DNA of 64,000 nucleotides from Udeniomyces pyricola (taxonomy: Eukaryota; Basidiomycota; Tremellomycetes; Cystofilobasidiales; Mrakiaceae). The DNA is taken from the NCBI GenBank assembly GCA_039545295.1, contig BCIK01000007.1, positions 627,835-691,834 on the forward strand, read 5' to 3'. Shown here piece after piece: positions 12,859-26,200 of the stretch (position 1 is the first letter of the stretch; every line of letters starts with the position of its first letter). A model generated the notes under the pieces. It saw only the letters and a list, made by a program, of their open reading frames with translations. It searched no databases and was not told the DNA's origin. A program made the translations under genes and the position numbers.

Positions 12859-15564
12859 ATGAATCGACCTCTAACAACCTGCAACAACCACTTGCTCCCG
12901 TCCAGGTGTGACCCGTCTGAGATGCTTTCTCCTGTGCCGTCTCCAACTCATCTTCCACCACCCTCTTCCATGACTTCGTCCGTCATATGTCGAGCTACTT
13001 CGGCTACCTGCCCCTCACCCAGCACACTCCGTTCATCGACGCCTGCATGTTCTATCGATATCGTCGAGGGTAGTTTTGCTCCCCAACTACCCCATCAAGC
13101 AGCCCAGCCACTCTTGAACTTGTCTCCCAACACACGACTTCATCCTAAGAAGAGAAAAGTTCGACCTGAAGATCCACCAGTCGAAGATAATACTGACGTT
13201 AATGACACGGTCACAATCAAGCGCGATAGGGCGCTGGCGCAGCGGCGACCGGCATTGCATACACTTGGCACTCTATCTGTTTTTCCTGTCGAAGTACTTG
13301 ATCTGTGAGATAGGAGGATGCTCCTTGCTCCTAGTGGAATTAGCGTACGGAAACCTTGGGGCTGACTATGTCATCCGTTTGGATCGACAGCATCATTTCT
13401 GTGGACTCACCGCTTACCGCATGTTTCCACCGTCGTCTCATGGGACAGGCCGCATATACTCATCCGTCTCTTTGATGAAAGCTGACGGGATTGGAACATA
13501 TATGCTTGTTCATATGTAATCGTTCGCATATACTGCAGCTTCGAGATCATTTCAGCCTGTCTGGGGTGTCGACGACGTTCCGACACTGTTATCGAGACGC
13601 CGTCTTTCAGGCTCGTTGACCAACCAACCTAGATTCGATGCACACCTTCAATATCTCCACAAACGATTGTATGAAACTGAACACCCATTCTGGTTCATCA
13701 CACATGCTCGCAGGTATTGTTCCAAGCAGAGTACCCTGCAATCCAACCCATCGCGTCTGAGATCCATTGGAACTCGCCCATGTCAATCTTTTCCAACGTC
13801 TTCCGGGCGTTCAACCCGACCATGGGACCTCACCATCGGGGTTTCAACACGGGTGGGTCTTCTTTGTCTCTTCAGAACTCGTCACATCAGTTGATGCTAT
13901 GATCCATAGTGATCGCTCCGAGTCCATCGGCATGTTCGCCATAATCGCATGAATGCTTGACTATTATTTCCCGCATTAACGCCTCTTATGCCTCATCGAT
14001 ACTTAGCACGCCACATCATCTCCAACGGGCTAAGCTCTCTCGACAACGTGAACTACTTTCTTTCGTCTCCTAACGCACCAGCCCTCACTCTTTGGACCGA
14101 CTCCTGGGGTCTTCGTCAAGGTTCCCTCGCGAGGGATCGGGTCTTGTCCAACCAATGCAAGCTGCGCGAGGCTCTACGAGATTTTCTCACCTCCCAACGC
14201 GATCGGGTTCTTGAGCGAGACTGGACTGCCTTCCGAGAATCAGCAGGCAAAGAGAGGAGCTTGCACGCGAAATTGGCGGATTTTAGTGCTCAATTGAGAA
14301 GGGAAGAGGAGGTTTTCGAGTGAGCTTAAGGATTTTTGTTTTGTTTGCTTAGCGAGTTGACGTTTGCAATCACTCCTCTGATGACGACTGACTCCATCCT
14401 GGCAATCTCTTATTTCCTGTCCCCTCCGCATCGTTCGACTCGCATTTCGCTCTGGTTGATGTTGCTACGACGGCAATTCCTGCGTTATGTAGTCTTCGAC
14501 CGCCAACCTCTCATTTCAGCTTGCCGTGTGAACATCTTCCTCTGGATCTTCTCCAACCAACAGCAACGAATGTCTCATAATCATCCATAACATGTTTCTT
14601 GATGACGACTCGAACGAGGCGTCTGAATCCTCGCACACATCGTTGCCAATGGCTTACCTCTCAAGCCTTCTTACCTTACTTGTTTATATCTCCCCTGATC
14701 CCGGCATACGGCTTCGTGTCCCCGTTGCAGTGAATGCGGTCGCCCAGCTCTTGATCCTTGGCACTCGGAATGGCGCCTCAAGATCTCGCACATTGTCAAT
14801 CGCAGCCTCATCTCTACTTCTGTATGTGCAAGCGATAGTGAAAAATTCTGGGGCCACCTGCTTTCTTTTCTTCAACTGCTTTTTGTGTGCTTCGTTCGCG
14901 AGCTCGACCACGATATATATAATGGCGGATCGTCCTTCAAACTCCTTTCCTCATATATATCTTTTTCTGTTTTTCGCATGTCCCTCTTTCCCTTGTCTCA
15001 ATCTGGACCTACGATCTTCACCTCCTTCTCACTACCGACCCCAAACTCAAATAGGACGCCAAGACCCTTTTTGGCATTACAGAAACCGAGTTACGGACGC
15101 TTCCGTCAGTCACGTCGGTGCCGTCTACATCAACGAGACAAGGCAAAGGAGTAGTCGGCCAAGGATCATCAACTACTGGTACCCCCACGGCTTGTGGTGG
15201 GATCGCAGAACGATCGTCTGTGTTCGGTTTCCCTCAACTTCTTTCTCCTCTTTCGGTCTTGCTCTGTCTATTTTGTCTTCGAACCCCCTTTTTTTGGTCT
15301 TTGTTCAAGAATGACACGACGATGAATGGGTCCTGAACCTCCCCACCCCCTCTCTCATCTATCCATACATCACTTTCCCAACCCCCTGCGCCATCTCACC
15401 ACTTTTTTTTTCCTTCCCCTCCCATCGGACCTCTCTCTCTCTCTCTCTCATATCGACTGAATAAAGCAGATTTATCCGAGCCGCCGTCGATGCCTTCTGC
15501 TACCGTCGGGATCATCCTCATGGTCAAGACTCATCTTCGCGCTTCTAACTTCAATCCTGGCTAG
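12859..15564 (+). CDS. Unrecognised multi-exon gene (tentative model)
   Basis: I do not recognise this protein. A phase-consistent model has nine exons: 12859-13304, 13539-13614, 13714-13852, 14007-14319, 14353-14454, 14564-14641, 14731-14884, 15055-15178 and 15470-15564, about 508 residues. Residues 1-95 are Ser/Thr/Pro-rich, followed by a basic PKKRKV stretch (96-101) identical to a classical nuclear localisation signal. The middle is probably helical (QCKLREALRDFLTSQRD, FRESAGKERSLHAKLADF), then CNECLIIIHNMFLDDD and KFWGHLLSFLQLL. This loosely recalls armadillo-type chromatin-remodeller subunits such as Rsc9, which is only a guess. Exons 1-5 look sound; the last three, and the frame used in them, are uncertain. 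No signal peptide or membrane span is visible. Confidence 0.45.
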
Positions 15565-16758
15565 CATCAACAAAGACGGCGAACACTACCACCACCTCCG
15601 ATCACGTTTTGACTTGAACTCTGTGTAAGGCGGGATGGGTGAGCGATAGGAGGAGGGTTGAGAGATGGGTTCGAGCAGGTCGTAAGGGGAGTAGACATGG
15701 GAGTGAATTGCGATGGTGCGGTGGATGGTGGATGGCTCGCGCGCGAAGGTGTATAGCCGAGGAAGGTAAGGAATGCTTTTGTTCGTCTGGTTGTGGGGAA
15801 GGGAAATGGAAGGAATGGAGGGAGGGAGGGGGAAGGGGGGGGGGGGTTAGGACGCATCTTGAAGACGGGAGGTCGATAAAGTGATCAAGAACCATGCAGT
15901 GTATAAATGAACGTGACCATCTGCGTACGTGATAGGAACGAAGACAAAAATAAATAAATTAGAGACTACTACTACTACTATTACTGTAGTGTCCTATCTG
16001 GTGAGAGACCTTCTAAACAGGTCTTGGGACGTTTTCGAGATCGCACGCAGAGAGAGAGAGAGCAAACAACTCGTTTCCTCATTGCCAAAAAAAAAACAAA
16101 AAAACTGGCCCCTGTCTATAACATGGCACGAGTGCAAGAGGGAGAATTGGGAGAAAAAAGGATTCCTTTAACTCTCAACATCCAGCGTATCGGACCATTC
16201 CAGCGCTCTCCATCTCTTTTCCTCTTCCTTCTTTCCTTCCCTCGCCTTTTCCCTGGTTGGAGTCACACCGTTGACTGAACGCCGCGCACATCGTCGAGTC
16301 ATGGAAAGATGAGGAAAGGGGAAAGAAGAAGGAAGAAGGAAGGGCGGGGGGGGGGGGGTGGTGGTGGTGGGCGGATGAGTGAACCGAAGAGGGGCTGATC
16401 ATGAGAAGAAGGAAAGAGAGGGGGGGGGGCACAGAGTTGAGATGATCAACAGATGAGGAAAATCAAAGGTCCTGCGCAGGTCTGCGCCGTTGTCCGAACG
16501 TGGGAGTGAGTAATGGGATCTAACTTGTCTCTCTCTCTCTCTCTCTCGTCTCCGTGTTAGTGTGAGTTAAGTGTGTGAGTAAGAGGGTGTGTGGAAAATT
16601 CGGATGTGATAAGGGTCCGACGATGAGTTGGGAGCACAAGGTATGACGTCCCGAAGACAAAAAAAAAAAGTGAACAAAATGTGAAAAGAGCGAAGCGAGA
16701 TAGAGAGAAAGAGAAGAAGAGAGGTTTGGGGCCGAGGGACATGTTATTTAGACGATGA
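15565..16758. other. Convergent intergenic region
   Basis: These 1.2 kb between the unrecognised gene and SmE hold no gene I can support. Contents are purine-rich on the plus strand from about 15630. There are G runs at about 15836-15846, 16347-16358 and 16420-16429, and a (TC)n run at about 16528-16548. A- and G-rich tracts follow up to the SmE stop. Open frames are low-complexity only. Confidence 0.65.
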
Positions 16759-17635
16759 TTAGGCGAGAGGTTGGATGAGCGTTATGTTGTCTCCCTTGAG
16801 CAAGATCCGACCTGTAAGGAAAACGAGTCGACGAAGAACGAGATGAGGTCAGTCAGTCCCCAAGATCCCCTAGCGAGCGACGCGTCCAATAGACTGCTTC
16901 GAATACGAGAGATGATGGACAGATCCGACCCAAGACTACAAGTCAGAGAGAAGGGAAAAGGGAAAGAAACGTACCGAGTTCTCGACGCGGCTTGTCGCCC
17001 TTGATGGTGACCTCGGCTGCCGAATCAAGGACAACGTTCATGAACTCATCAAAGCCCTGGTAGGAAGAAGGGAGTGGAAAGATACGTGGCGGGTGAGTTT
17101 GGGCGGCGAGAAGTGAGGGTGGGATGGAGTGAAGAGGGATTGGGACAAAGGAAGGAAGGAAGGGGGGGGGGGGGAAGGTGGGAGACCGACGCGTGAGAAA
17201 CGCGTGTGAGTCGAGGACGCGGAAGAAGGGGGGAAACGAAAGGGAGGGGAAGGAGAGGGAAACGAGGGAAAACGGATGGCTTTGGAGAGACGGGCGAGAG
17301 GATGTTGAGCCACAAAGGAAGGAAGACTGACGACGATGGTGCCCTCCATTCGCTGCTTATCGTTGTCGTAGAGCCAGATCTGGACTTTGGTTTTCTGTTT
17401 GGGTGGGGGGGGAAAGGGTGAGATGAGATGAGATGAGGTGAGTCGAGGCGGGAAGGAGAGCGCGAGGAATAGAGAACACGAGAGAAGAGGGAGACCGAAA
17501 GAGAGCAGCAAGATGGTCGGCTGGCTAGCTGGCGTTGGTTTTTTTCTGTTGGAAAAGAGGGGAACGGACAGATTGGAGGTGCTTGAAGATGATGTTGATC
17601 GGCTGGATCATGACACGCTGGTTACGGTTCGACAT
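16759..17635 (-). CDS. SME1: Small nuclear ribonucleoprotein E (SmE)
   Basis: SmE is one of seven Sm-ring subunits assembled on U1, U2, U4 and U5 snRNAs for splicing. Four exons (17635-17570, 17394-17332, 17056-16975, 16811-16759) encode 87 residues. The order is NQRVMIQPINIIFKHLQS, then KTKVQIWLYDNDKQRMEGTIV, then GFDEFMNVVLDSAAEV (Sm1 motif), then GRILLKGDNITLIQ (Sm2 motif). This is the characteristic SmE sequence and length. It is divergent from THR1, with 255 bp between start codons. Confidence 0.96.
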
Positions 17636-17890
17636 GGTGGGCGAGTGGGTGGATGGATGGGTGGATAGGTGGGTAGGGCGGTGTGTGGAGGGTCGTTGAT
17701 GGTTTCAACGAGTGTCGAGCAAGATTCGATTGACAATCACGATGATGATCAGCGTGAATGAATTGCGCGCAATCTCCATAGTCAACGACGACCACACATA
17801 CTACTACTACTACTACTCTATCTTTCCTATATACACTTATAACGATCATCACTTACATATCTATCCTCATCACACCCTCACACCCACACC
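17636..17890. promoter_or_regulatory. Divergent promoter, SmE / THR1
   Basis: These 255 bp separate two divergent start codons. They contain GTGGG/GGTGG repeats next to SmE, and ACTACTACT plus C/A-rich leader sequence next to THR1. Confidence 0.55.
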
Positions 17891-19228
17891 ATGCCAACCT
17901 GTCCCACCGATCGTCGTCAATTCAAGATCAACGTACCCGCCACCTCGGCCAACATTGGTCCGGGCTTTGACGTCGTCGGCCTGTCCCTCAGTCTGAATCT
18001 CATCCTCGAGTGCACCGTTGACCCGTGGGTTTCTTTCCTTTTGCGAGTGACTCGACTTTCGGCTTGTTCCTCCGTTGGCTTTCCCAACTCATTCTTCACC
18101 TGTGTTTTCATCATTCAACGCTATCATCCCCTCTCGATACATACTCACCTCATCTCATCATCCATCATTTCTTGAACCCCTTTCTCCTTTCTTCTCCTTC
18201 CCCTCCATCCAACCCACTACAGCTCGAACCCGCAAGAGACCACGCTCGCATACGAGGGCGAAGGCGCTGAGGGTGTCCCCTTGAACCCCTTCAAGAACCT
18301 CATCACCCGAACGGCGCTCTACGTCCTTCGTTCTCACTCCATCGCCGCTTTCCCCCCACACCTCCACATCAAATGCACCAACGCCATCCCTTTTGGCCGT
18401 GGCCTCGGTTCGTCAGGTGCGGCCGTCATCGCCGGCGTCATGCTCGGCTCAGAGATTGGTCGCCTCCAACTATCCCTCTCGCGACTCCTCGATTTCGCCC
18501 TCATGGTCGAGCGTCATCCCGACAACGTCACTGCCGCCCTCGTCGGAGGCTTCGTCGGAAGTTATCTGCGTGAACTCGACGAAAAGGACAAGACGGCGAG
18601 CAGCGTGCCGTTGGCCGAGGTCCTGCCAGAGTACCCGGAAGACGCCGGGCCTCAGTGGGGAATGAGCCCGCCTATCCCGCCGAGGGGGATCGGGCACTAC
18701 GTCAGGTTTGGATGGGCAAAGGAGGTCAAGGCAATTGCGATTGTGCCGAGGTTTGAGTTGAGCACGGCCAAGGCTAGGGGCGTCCTCCCGGATTCGTACT
18801 CTCGGGCCGACATGGTGAGTGTTGTTTTCTTTTTTTTCTTTTTGGTGCATCCCGATGCTTTCCTGTGGCAAGTCAAATGCTGTCGTTTCGTTTCGGTTAC
18901 CATTGGTACTCCTGTGACCAGCAGTCATGACACTTTGCGTGGGAAAGCACGAGAAAGAGAAGAACAAACAATGAAGCACGCCCACAAAAGTACTGATTGT
19001 TTTGCCCATCATGCACTTGGCTCGTTTGTCCCATACTATACTCAATCCAGGTCTTCAACCTTCAACGACTCGCCGTCCTCACGACGGCTCTCGGTCAAAG
19101 TCCACCCGATCCCGATTTGATTTACGAGGCTATGAAGGACCGAATCCACCAACCGTACCGAAACGTTCTTGTATGTTTGAATGACATCATGCCTTGCCCC
19201 CCTTTTTCCTATTTCTTTCTTTTCTTCT

Positions 19229-19268
<40 letters not shown>

Positions 19269-19589
19269 CTTGAATAGCAGCTAAGTTCTGTTGTCACGTT
19301 TTCCCCTTGTTCTTTCTGAACTGTGTCGGTGATGACATCACTCTAGATTCCCGGTCTTCCTCTCGTCCTGTCCTCGCACACCCCGCAATCGCACCCGGGT
19401 CTGCTCGGGATCTGCCTGTCCGGCGCGGGCCCGACGGTGCTGGCGCTGGCGACGGACAACTTTTCGGCAATTGCAGAGAGCATCAAAGAGACGTTTGCGG
19501 GCGAAGGGGTGTGTGTGGATTGGCACTTGTTGGAAGTGGGAGGTGGGAGTGAGGTTGAGGAAGATGGAAAGGTGTCGAAGCCGAAGTGA
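17891..19589 (+). CDS. THR1: Homoserine kinase
   Basis: This GHMP-family kinase phosphorylates L-homoserine in threonine biosynthesis in the cytosol. Four exons (17891-18024, 18223-18814, 19051-19170, 19347-19589) give 362 residues, close to fungal homologues. Family signatures: [13 protein letters not shown] (15-27), the ATP-binding loop [10 protein letters not shown] (103-112), and [17 protein letters not shown]-terminal blocks are [20 protein letters not shown] and [11 protein letters not shown]. The C-terminus adds a short Gly/Glu/Lys tail. The gene diverges from SmE and lies in tandem upstream of FAD1. Confidence 0.96.
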
Positions 19590-20055
19590 GGGACTGGGAG
19601 GATGGAAGAGGAGGAGAGAAGACGATGGAGATTGGAATAGATGGCATAGAATAGAATGCAAAGAGGAAAGTTATATGCAGTCATGATGGTTAGAGATGGA
19701 TTCGAGCGAGTGTGTGGCTGGGTGTGAATGAAGGGATGAAGAAGGATGATGAACTAGGAATCATCAAGATGAAGAGGATATATATATAGGATATATATAT
19801 ATATATTATCATATAATATAAATGGAGATGACCGAGCCTCGAGATGATGATGTGCGATCGAGTTGAGTCAATCAGTCAGTCAGTCAGTCAGTCAGTCAGT
19901 CAGTCACCATGTGGCTTTCCCCCTCAGCGCCTGACCGGTCACCGGCTTGATCAGCCTTGCTCAGCGTTGGACTGCTATCTAGTACTCGGTGTGTCTCTCT
20001 CTCTCTCTCTCTCTAGCCTTCTTCCCTTTTGCCTTCCTTCCCTCCTCCTTGTCCT
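19590..20055. other. Intergenic region with AT-rich and CAGT repeats
   Basis: The THR1 trailer leads into an AT-rich stretch (about 19780-19830), a (CAGT)n tetranucleotide array (about 19868-19906) and a C/T-rich leader with (TC)n at about 19992-20015 before the FAD1 start. No gene is visible. Confidence 0.6.
19868..19906. repeat. (CAGT)n tetranucleotide microsatellite
   Basis: About nine near-perfect CAGT/TCAG units occur in the FAD1 upstream region. Confidence 0.9.
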
Positions 20056-22366
20056 ATGTCTCTCCCTCATCCCCTCTGGCCCTCATCAGGGATCCCCTCT
20101 TCCTCCTCACCAAGCACATCCGATGGCTTCCGCACCCCGCCCATCCATCCCGACCGGCGACGGGCGCTCAAAGCCAAAGTCGCCGAGGCCAAAGCCGTTA
20201 TCCAACAAGCCTTGGATACCTATGGGTCAGTCAACCTTCGCATTTGCCCTTCTTCGTCTCCCTCCCCCCTTCCTTATCTCCCACGAACCCATCAAATCGG
20301 TTCAGCTTACAACACGACAACCCATTCCCCGAATCAAAACTGACGTTCTTGCCCGTTTGTTTGCTTGTTTCCTTCGTGCTTCTCGCCACCCTTGATCGTC
20401 CGTCGTCTTGCCTCTCATCTGATCCATCCCCTCCCCCCCCCCCCCCACACCCGCTCACGTCGGTCTGGATCGTCTCTTCAGACTAGAACATCTTGCCATC
20501 AGTTTCAATGGGGGTAAAGACTGTCAGTCATGCCCATCTTTTCCCCAACCTCTCATCGTGGCTTTGAGATTGAAAGAAAGAGCTGCCCATTGGGCGTTGG
20601 GAGGGATTCGATCTCTTGGGTTCCCTTTGCTCTTCGAGACGAATGCCTTGGAGATGATGTCAATCGACTGACGTATCAGATCGCGTCTTCCTTCCCCCCT
20701 TCCCCCCCCCCCTTCCTCCTCTTGTCTTGATTGATTTTTCTGGGTCTGTCGCTCTCTTTTTGTTCGGATCTGCCCGCTGTCACTTCTCAAAACCCTCCGA
20801 TACCCGGGTTTCCACATGTTATCTCTATGCAGGTACACTCCTCCTTCACCTCCTTGTCTCTCTCCTTCCTCCACTTCCTACGACGACCCCACCATCCTCT
20901 CGTCCCCCAATCAAAGCCATCTACATCACCTCTCCGTCACCCTTTCCTGAAGTCGAAGACTTTGTCGACGATGTCGCCAAAACTTACCACCTCGATCTCG
21001 TCCGTATCGGCGGGGGCATGAAGATGGCCTTGGGCATCTATCTCGGCGAGAACCCATCGGAGACCCATCCGACGATGGGGCACAACATTGACAAGAAGGA
21101 GCAGGAGGAGACGGAGTATGGGAGGGGCAAGGGGAAGGGTATTAAAGGCGTACTGGTAGGAACGAGAAGGGGTGATCCACATGGAGGTTAGTCAGTCTGG
21201 GATCGATCCGCTTGGACGGGATGGTTCACTTCTCTTGTTCCGGTGATGGGTTTGCCTTCCTGGTCCCTTCATCCGTGACCTATCCTAATTCGTTCCCCTT
21301 TTTTTTCTCCCCACGTGGCACAAAAAAAAAACCCCTACCCTGAATTTGCTAGCCAATCTGTCCCTTGTTCAACCGACGGACCCAAGCTGGCCCCAATTCC
21401 TGCGCATCCATCCAATTCTCAATTGGTCCTACACAGACGTCTGGGATTACCTGCGAGAGTATAACGTCCCGTGGTGTTCACTATACGATGAAGGGTAAGT
21501 GTCTGCGTCGGGCAAGCGTTCATGTGTCGCGTCGGCGTGTGGATTGGAAGGGAGGGATTGCTTCTTGTTACACACACCCTGTCACACGATTCTCCCTCAA
21601 AGGACCCCAACGTGACTTGGCAGAGGGGATTCTCGGCAGTCTTACTGCTAAGGATCATATCGACTCGAGGTGTTTTTGGCATGTTTGCTACGTCAACACG
21701 TCCTCAGTTCTAATACTCTTCCTGGCCCTTGCCTGCCACTCGATCCTCGGTTGACTGACTAACACCCACCCTTGCACGCTTCCTCCTCAAACTTGGTTTT
21801 TTGTTTTCTTTTGTCCCATCTCTTCTTATCCATTTCTCGGTTTTAAACCGTGAAGGTTTACATCCCTTGGTTCCTGCACCAACACTCATCCCAACCCGGC
21901 TCTTCTCATCGATACCGCTTCCCTACCTTCCCAACCATCCCTAAATCCTTCGACACATCCATCATCTTCTTCTCCCTCTTCTTCTTCTTCTTCCGCTCCT
22001 TTACCACCTTTGCAATCATTATCGTCGTCATCATCGCCGCCACCACCACCACCACCACCACCACCTCATACTCTCTCGTCACCCGACTCCTGCTCCTTTC
22101 AACCTTGTCCTTCGCTCGCTGATCCTCTCGCTCCTTCGATACCCGACCACACACACTCCTCTGTCTCCACCGTTCCACCTCTCTTATCATCACAGCCCCT
22201 CTCGACGACGCGGGCACGAATGTACAAGCCTGCGTGGATGCTCGAGGACGATTCGCTGGAGAGAGCTGGGAGGGGAGATCCCCCTTCTTCTTCTTCTGCT
22301 CCTCCTCCTCCTCCTCCATCGTCATTGCCATCGCCATCGCCATCTACGACGACGCGAGGGAATTAG
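20056..22366 (+). CDS. FAD1: FAD synthase (FMN adenylyltransferase)
   Basis: The enzyme transfers AMP from ATP to FMN to make FAD. Five exons (20056-20225, 20482-20522, 20833-21186, 21353-21494, 21856-22366) give 405 residues. It belongs to the PAPS-reductase-like PP-loop family. The loop SFNGGKDC (64-71) spans the exon 2/3 junction. It is followed by [41 protein letters not shown] and [18 protein letters not shown]. The C-terminus is extended by about 110 residues of poly-Ser/poly-Pro with a family-like [17 protein letters not shown] block near the end. Start choice: the ATG at 20056 is the first in frame with the conserved [15 protein letters not shown] helix; the ATG at 20123 is out of frame. 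Confidence 0.94.
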
Positions 22367-22761
22367 AGCCGGATCCAAAAAAAAAACAAAAAAAAAAACA
22401 CATGAGATGGAAAAGGTCACCATCGACTTAGGAATTCACTGCTCATCCGGACGTCGAAAGGAATAGACGGGGGGGGGATCACGGATGGGGGGGGGGGGGG
22501 GGGGGGTGGATCGGTTTTGAAGGAGGCAAAAAGGAAGAAGAAGAAAAAAAAGGACCAGGGCATGAAGAAGAAGGAAACACGACTTACGGTCAAAGGTCGA
22601 TTGGAGACTGGCTGTAGATTGGAGATTGCACCGAGGGAATAAACAAAAAGGAAGGGGGGGCAGGAGGGGTGGGGGGGGGAAGGCATCAAAACCCTCAACA
22701 TCGTGCATGTCCCTACTTGAATGATCAGACCGTATTCACCAACCTCTTTTCTTTGCGTTGT

Positions 22762-22792
<31 letters not shown>

Positions 22793-23213
22793 CCCCCTCT
22801 CTTTCCTCTGTCTCGCGCACGGCTATAAGCGCGTAGCTAGTTGAGATCTATCTATCATCCATCATGCACCCATGACCATCGCATTTATTTTATTTTATTT
22901 TAGAAAAAAAAAGACTAAAAAAGAAGAAAAAAGGGGCAGAAGAGAAAGAGTAGAGAAACAAGAAAGAAAGGAAAAAAAAAAGAAGAACGCAAACGAACCA
23001 AAAAAAAAAGAAGAAGAAAAAAGACAAGGAAGAAACAAAGCAGAAAGAAGAACCAAAAAAAAAAAAAAAGGAGAGGAGAGAAAAAAAAAAAAAAAAAAAA
23101 AAAGGAAGCAATCTCCTTTCTTCAACCCAGACAAGACGGAGAGTGGGAAAAGGGTGTGTGTGTGTGTGTGTGTGTTTTGCTCCTGTCTCTATTTTTTTTT
23201 TTTTTGTCCCTTA
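22367..23213. other. Convergent intergenic region FAD1 / beta-tubulin
   Basis: No gene is visible in this 847-bp low-complexity DNA. There is a run of about 20 G at 22487-22506, (CT)n at about 22766-22793 and a long A-rich stretch at 22902-23105 with pure A runs. A (GT)n run lies at about 23154-23175 and a T run at about 23191-23205. Confidence 0.65.
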
Positions 23214-26200
23214 CTATTCCTGGTACTCTTCATGCTCGGCTCCGTCTTCCTCGAGGTAATGCTCCTCTTCTTCGTCGTCGGCCCCGGCGGACTCGTACTG
23301 CTGGTACTCCGACACGAGGTCGAGCATGTTGGACTCGGCTTCGGAGAACTATCAGACGACAAAGAAGGGGGTGGGGGGAAGGAGGGGGGGGGGAAGGAGA
23401 AGGAGAAGAGATGAAAAGAACAAGGAGCAAAAGAAAAGAAGAAGAAAAAAAATCAACCAAACGGGTGAGTCAATTGATCAATCTTGCTTTTCTCCAGACC
23501 CGATGAGGGAGAGAGAGAGAGAGAGAAAGTCCGTCCGTCATTGAACCCCCCCCCCTTTTCTTGCCTTAGCAAACAAAAGTAGGGTAAAAAAAAAAGCCAG
23601 CTTTGACAAAACTCACCTCCATCTCATCCATACCCTCACCCAAGTACCAATGCAAGAACGCCTTCCTCCTGTACATCGCCGCAAACTGGCTATGAGACCT
23701 CTTGAAGAGCTCCTGGATCGCCGTCGTGTTGCCGATGAACGTCGCCGCTTGCTTCACGCCCACGGGCGGAACGTCACAGACGGAAGAAAGGACGGAATTG
23801 GGGATCCATTCGACGAAACCACCTTGGTTCTTTTGACGGACGTTGTACGAGGCTTCTTCGACGTCCCGCATTGAGATCTTGGCGCCACGGAAGATGGTGG
23901 CGACCGTGAGCCATTTGCCGAGGGACGGGTTGGTCGCTGAGGGAAGGGGAAACGAAGAAAGCGAAAGAAATATAACAGAAAAGACAAAGGATCAGATGGA
24001 AAAAAAAAGAAGAGACAACGCGTGAGTTTACATGCATTTCAAGAGAACGCCCCCCCCCCCCCCAAAAAAAAGACCAGAGCATATTCAAAGACGCGATGGG
24101 GGTTGTCTCCGGAGTTGCCCCCCCCCCCCTTCACTCCCCAAGAGAGAGAAAAACACGAAACAAGAAAAGGAAAAAGCATTTCCCCAACGACTCACCAGCC
24201 ATCATAGACCGAGGCTCAAACATCTGAGCCGTCAGATCCGCAATCGAGGTGGTCTGGTACGCCTGGCCTCCCGGCTATCATCATGACCAGACGCAACAAT
24301 GGGCGTTACGATTGAAAGGCGAATGTCGAGGAGGTGAAAGAGAACAAACAGAACAAAGAGAGTCACGTGCGTCCATCAGCCAAGCCGTAGACAAAAAAAA
24401 AACGAGGAATTATTACGAGAGGAGTTTTTTTTTCTCCTTTTGAAAGACGTACAGCAACTAAGGGAGCGTATCCGGCGATGAAGAAGTGCAGACGAGGGAA
24501 GGGAATCATCTGAGAAACCGACGAGGAGACACAACCCATGCGAGTAAGTAAGACGAAACGATTCCAGCGTTCGAGAGTGATCCAAACAACATGCGGTCAC
24601 GGAAATAAGGACACGGCAATCATCCCTCGAGCACCAACAAAAAAAAACGATCAAGGGGGGAGGGGGGAAGGAGGAGGAGGAGGATAAGCAAGGACGTACG
24701 TTGACGGCAAGCTTTCGGAGATCCGAGTTGAGCTGGCCGGGGAATCGAAGGGTGGTAGTAATACCAGCCATGACTCGGGCAATGATGGCGTTCAGGTTCT
24801 CGTACGTCGGCGAGGGCGTCTTGAGGGTCTTGACGCAGATGTCATACAGGGCCTCGTTGTCGATGCAGACTGTTTGTCAATTGAATGGTACAACCCAGTC
24901 GTCAGCTCCATCTGCTCATCAACCCGACTGAGCCATCGGACTACTATGGAGATGGACAAGGAAGGAAAGCAGAGAAAGAGCAGGAACAAACGACTAACAG
25001 GTCAAATCCGAGTTTTCAACGAGCTGGTGGAAAGAGAGAAGGGCGTTGTAGGGCTCGACGACAGTATCCGAGACCTTGGGCGAAGGAAGGATGGAGAACG
25101 AGGCGAGCATTCGATCGGGGAACTCTTCCTTGACTTTCGACAGGAGAAGAGCACCTAGACCGGATCCGGTTCCTCCACCAAGGGAGTGAAGGACTTGGAA
25201 TCCTTGGAGGAGATCGCATCGCTCGGCTTGGATCCGAAGCACGTCTGGTTTGGGTAAGTGAGAGACCAAATAAGGAAAGAGAGAGAGAGAGAGGGTTCAA
25301 TCGAAATCAAAGTCAACATATTTACTCCTCCGAGAAACCGATGAACCATCCATCCGTCGTGGACACAAGACCATCAAGATCCAACCAAGTTTAAGGTACA
25401 GAGGCAAATCCAAAGGAGAAAGGAGAGGCGAGACTGACCCATGATGGAGTCAACGAGCTCAGCGCCCTCGGTGTAGTAACCCTTGGCCCAGTTGTTGCCG
25501 GCTCCGCTCTGACCTGAGATAAAGGTGTCTGGTCTGAAGAGCTGAGATTGCACAATGAGACAGAGGTGCAAACAGGATCACGATGAGCAAGTCAGGTCGA
25601 ATGAAGACGGGCAAAGCCAGATGGTCAGGTCGGTCGGCTGTACGTTTGCCTTCTGAGAGGTACTCGTCCAACGCGTGGCGTTGTAGGGCCTCTTGGCTCT
25701 CTCCCTCTGGCGAAGGCGTCTCGGGACGCGACTCGCGTCGGATTCGACAAACTCACGTTTCCCATCGGTCCAGCCCTGATGTTGTCTCCAGTTCCAGGTT
25801 CGAGATCGATCTGAATCGAACGGGGCACGTATTTGTTGTTGCCTCCTTCGGTAAAGTAGACAGACGATCGGACGAGCTGCTGGGGATCCTTGCCGACGTA
25901 TTGACCTGCGACGTCGACGGAGAGCGCGAGAACAGGACAAAGAAGCATGTACCGTCAGGAATGCCATGGATGGTCAATGTCAGGTTCAGATGGCAAGAGC
26001 CAGAGAAGGGGTTAGATGTCAAGTACCTGATTTGTCGAGTCCGTGCTCGACGCTGATGTGAAGAAGATAGCATGGTGAGGCATGAAGAGGAAGGGTGTTT
26101 GAGACGCAGCGACGATTTCAATCGTGAGTTGCATTCGAGGAGGGCGTGTGTCGGTTTTGTTTGGCAAGCCGAGGGAACCAGAGGACGTACAGAATGTGCT

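Noticed and set aside
14642..14730. Coding use of the segment after CACACATC as a continuation of exon 6
   Set aside because: The frame is open, but the downstream helical block lies in another frame that is reached in phase only by splicing GTTGCC to GTTGCAG.
12859..15564. Reading this locus as an F-box or XPA-like repair protein
   Set aside because: Single segments (FPVEVLDL, DAKTLFGITETEL) recall those families. The phase-consistent exon joins do not produce an F-box helix bundle or an XPA zinc finger, and the rest does not fit.
19868..19906. Possible CRISPR-like or telomeric repeat array
   Set aside because: It is a simple CAGT microsatellite without spacers and does not resemble fungal telomeric TTAGGG-type repeats.
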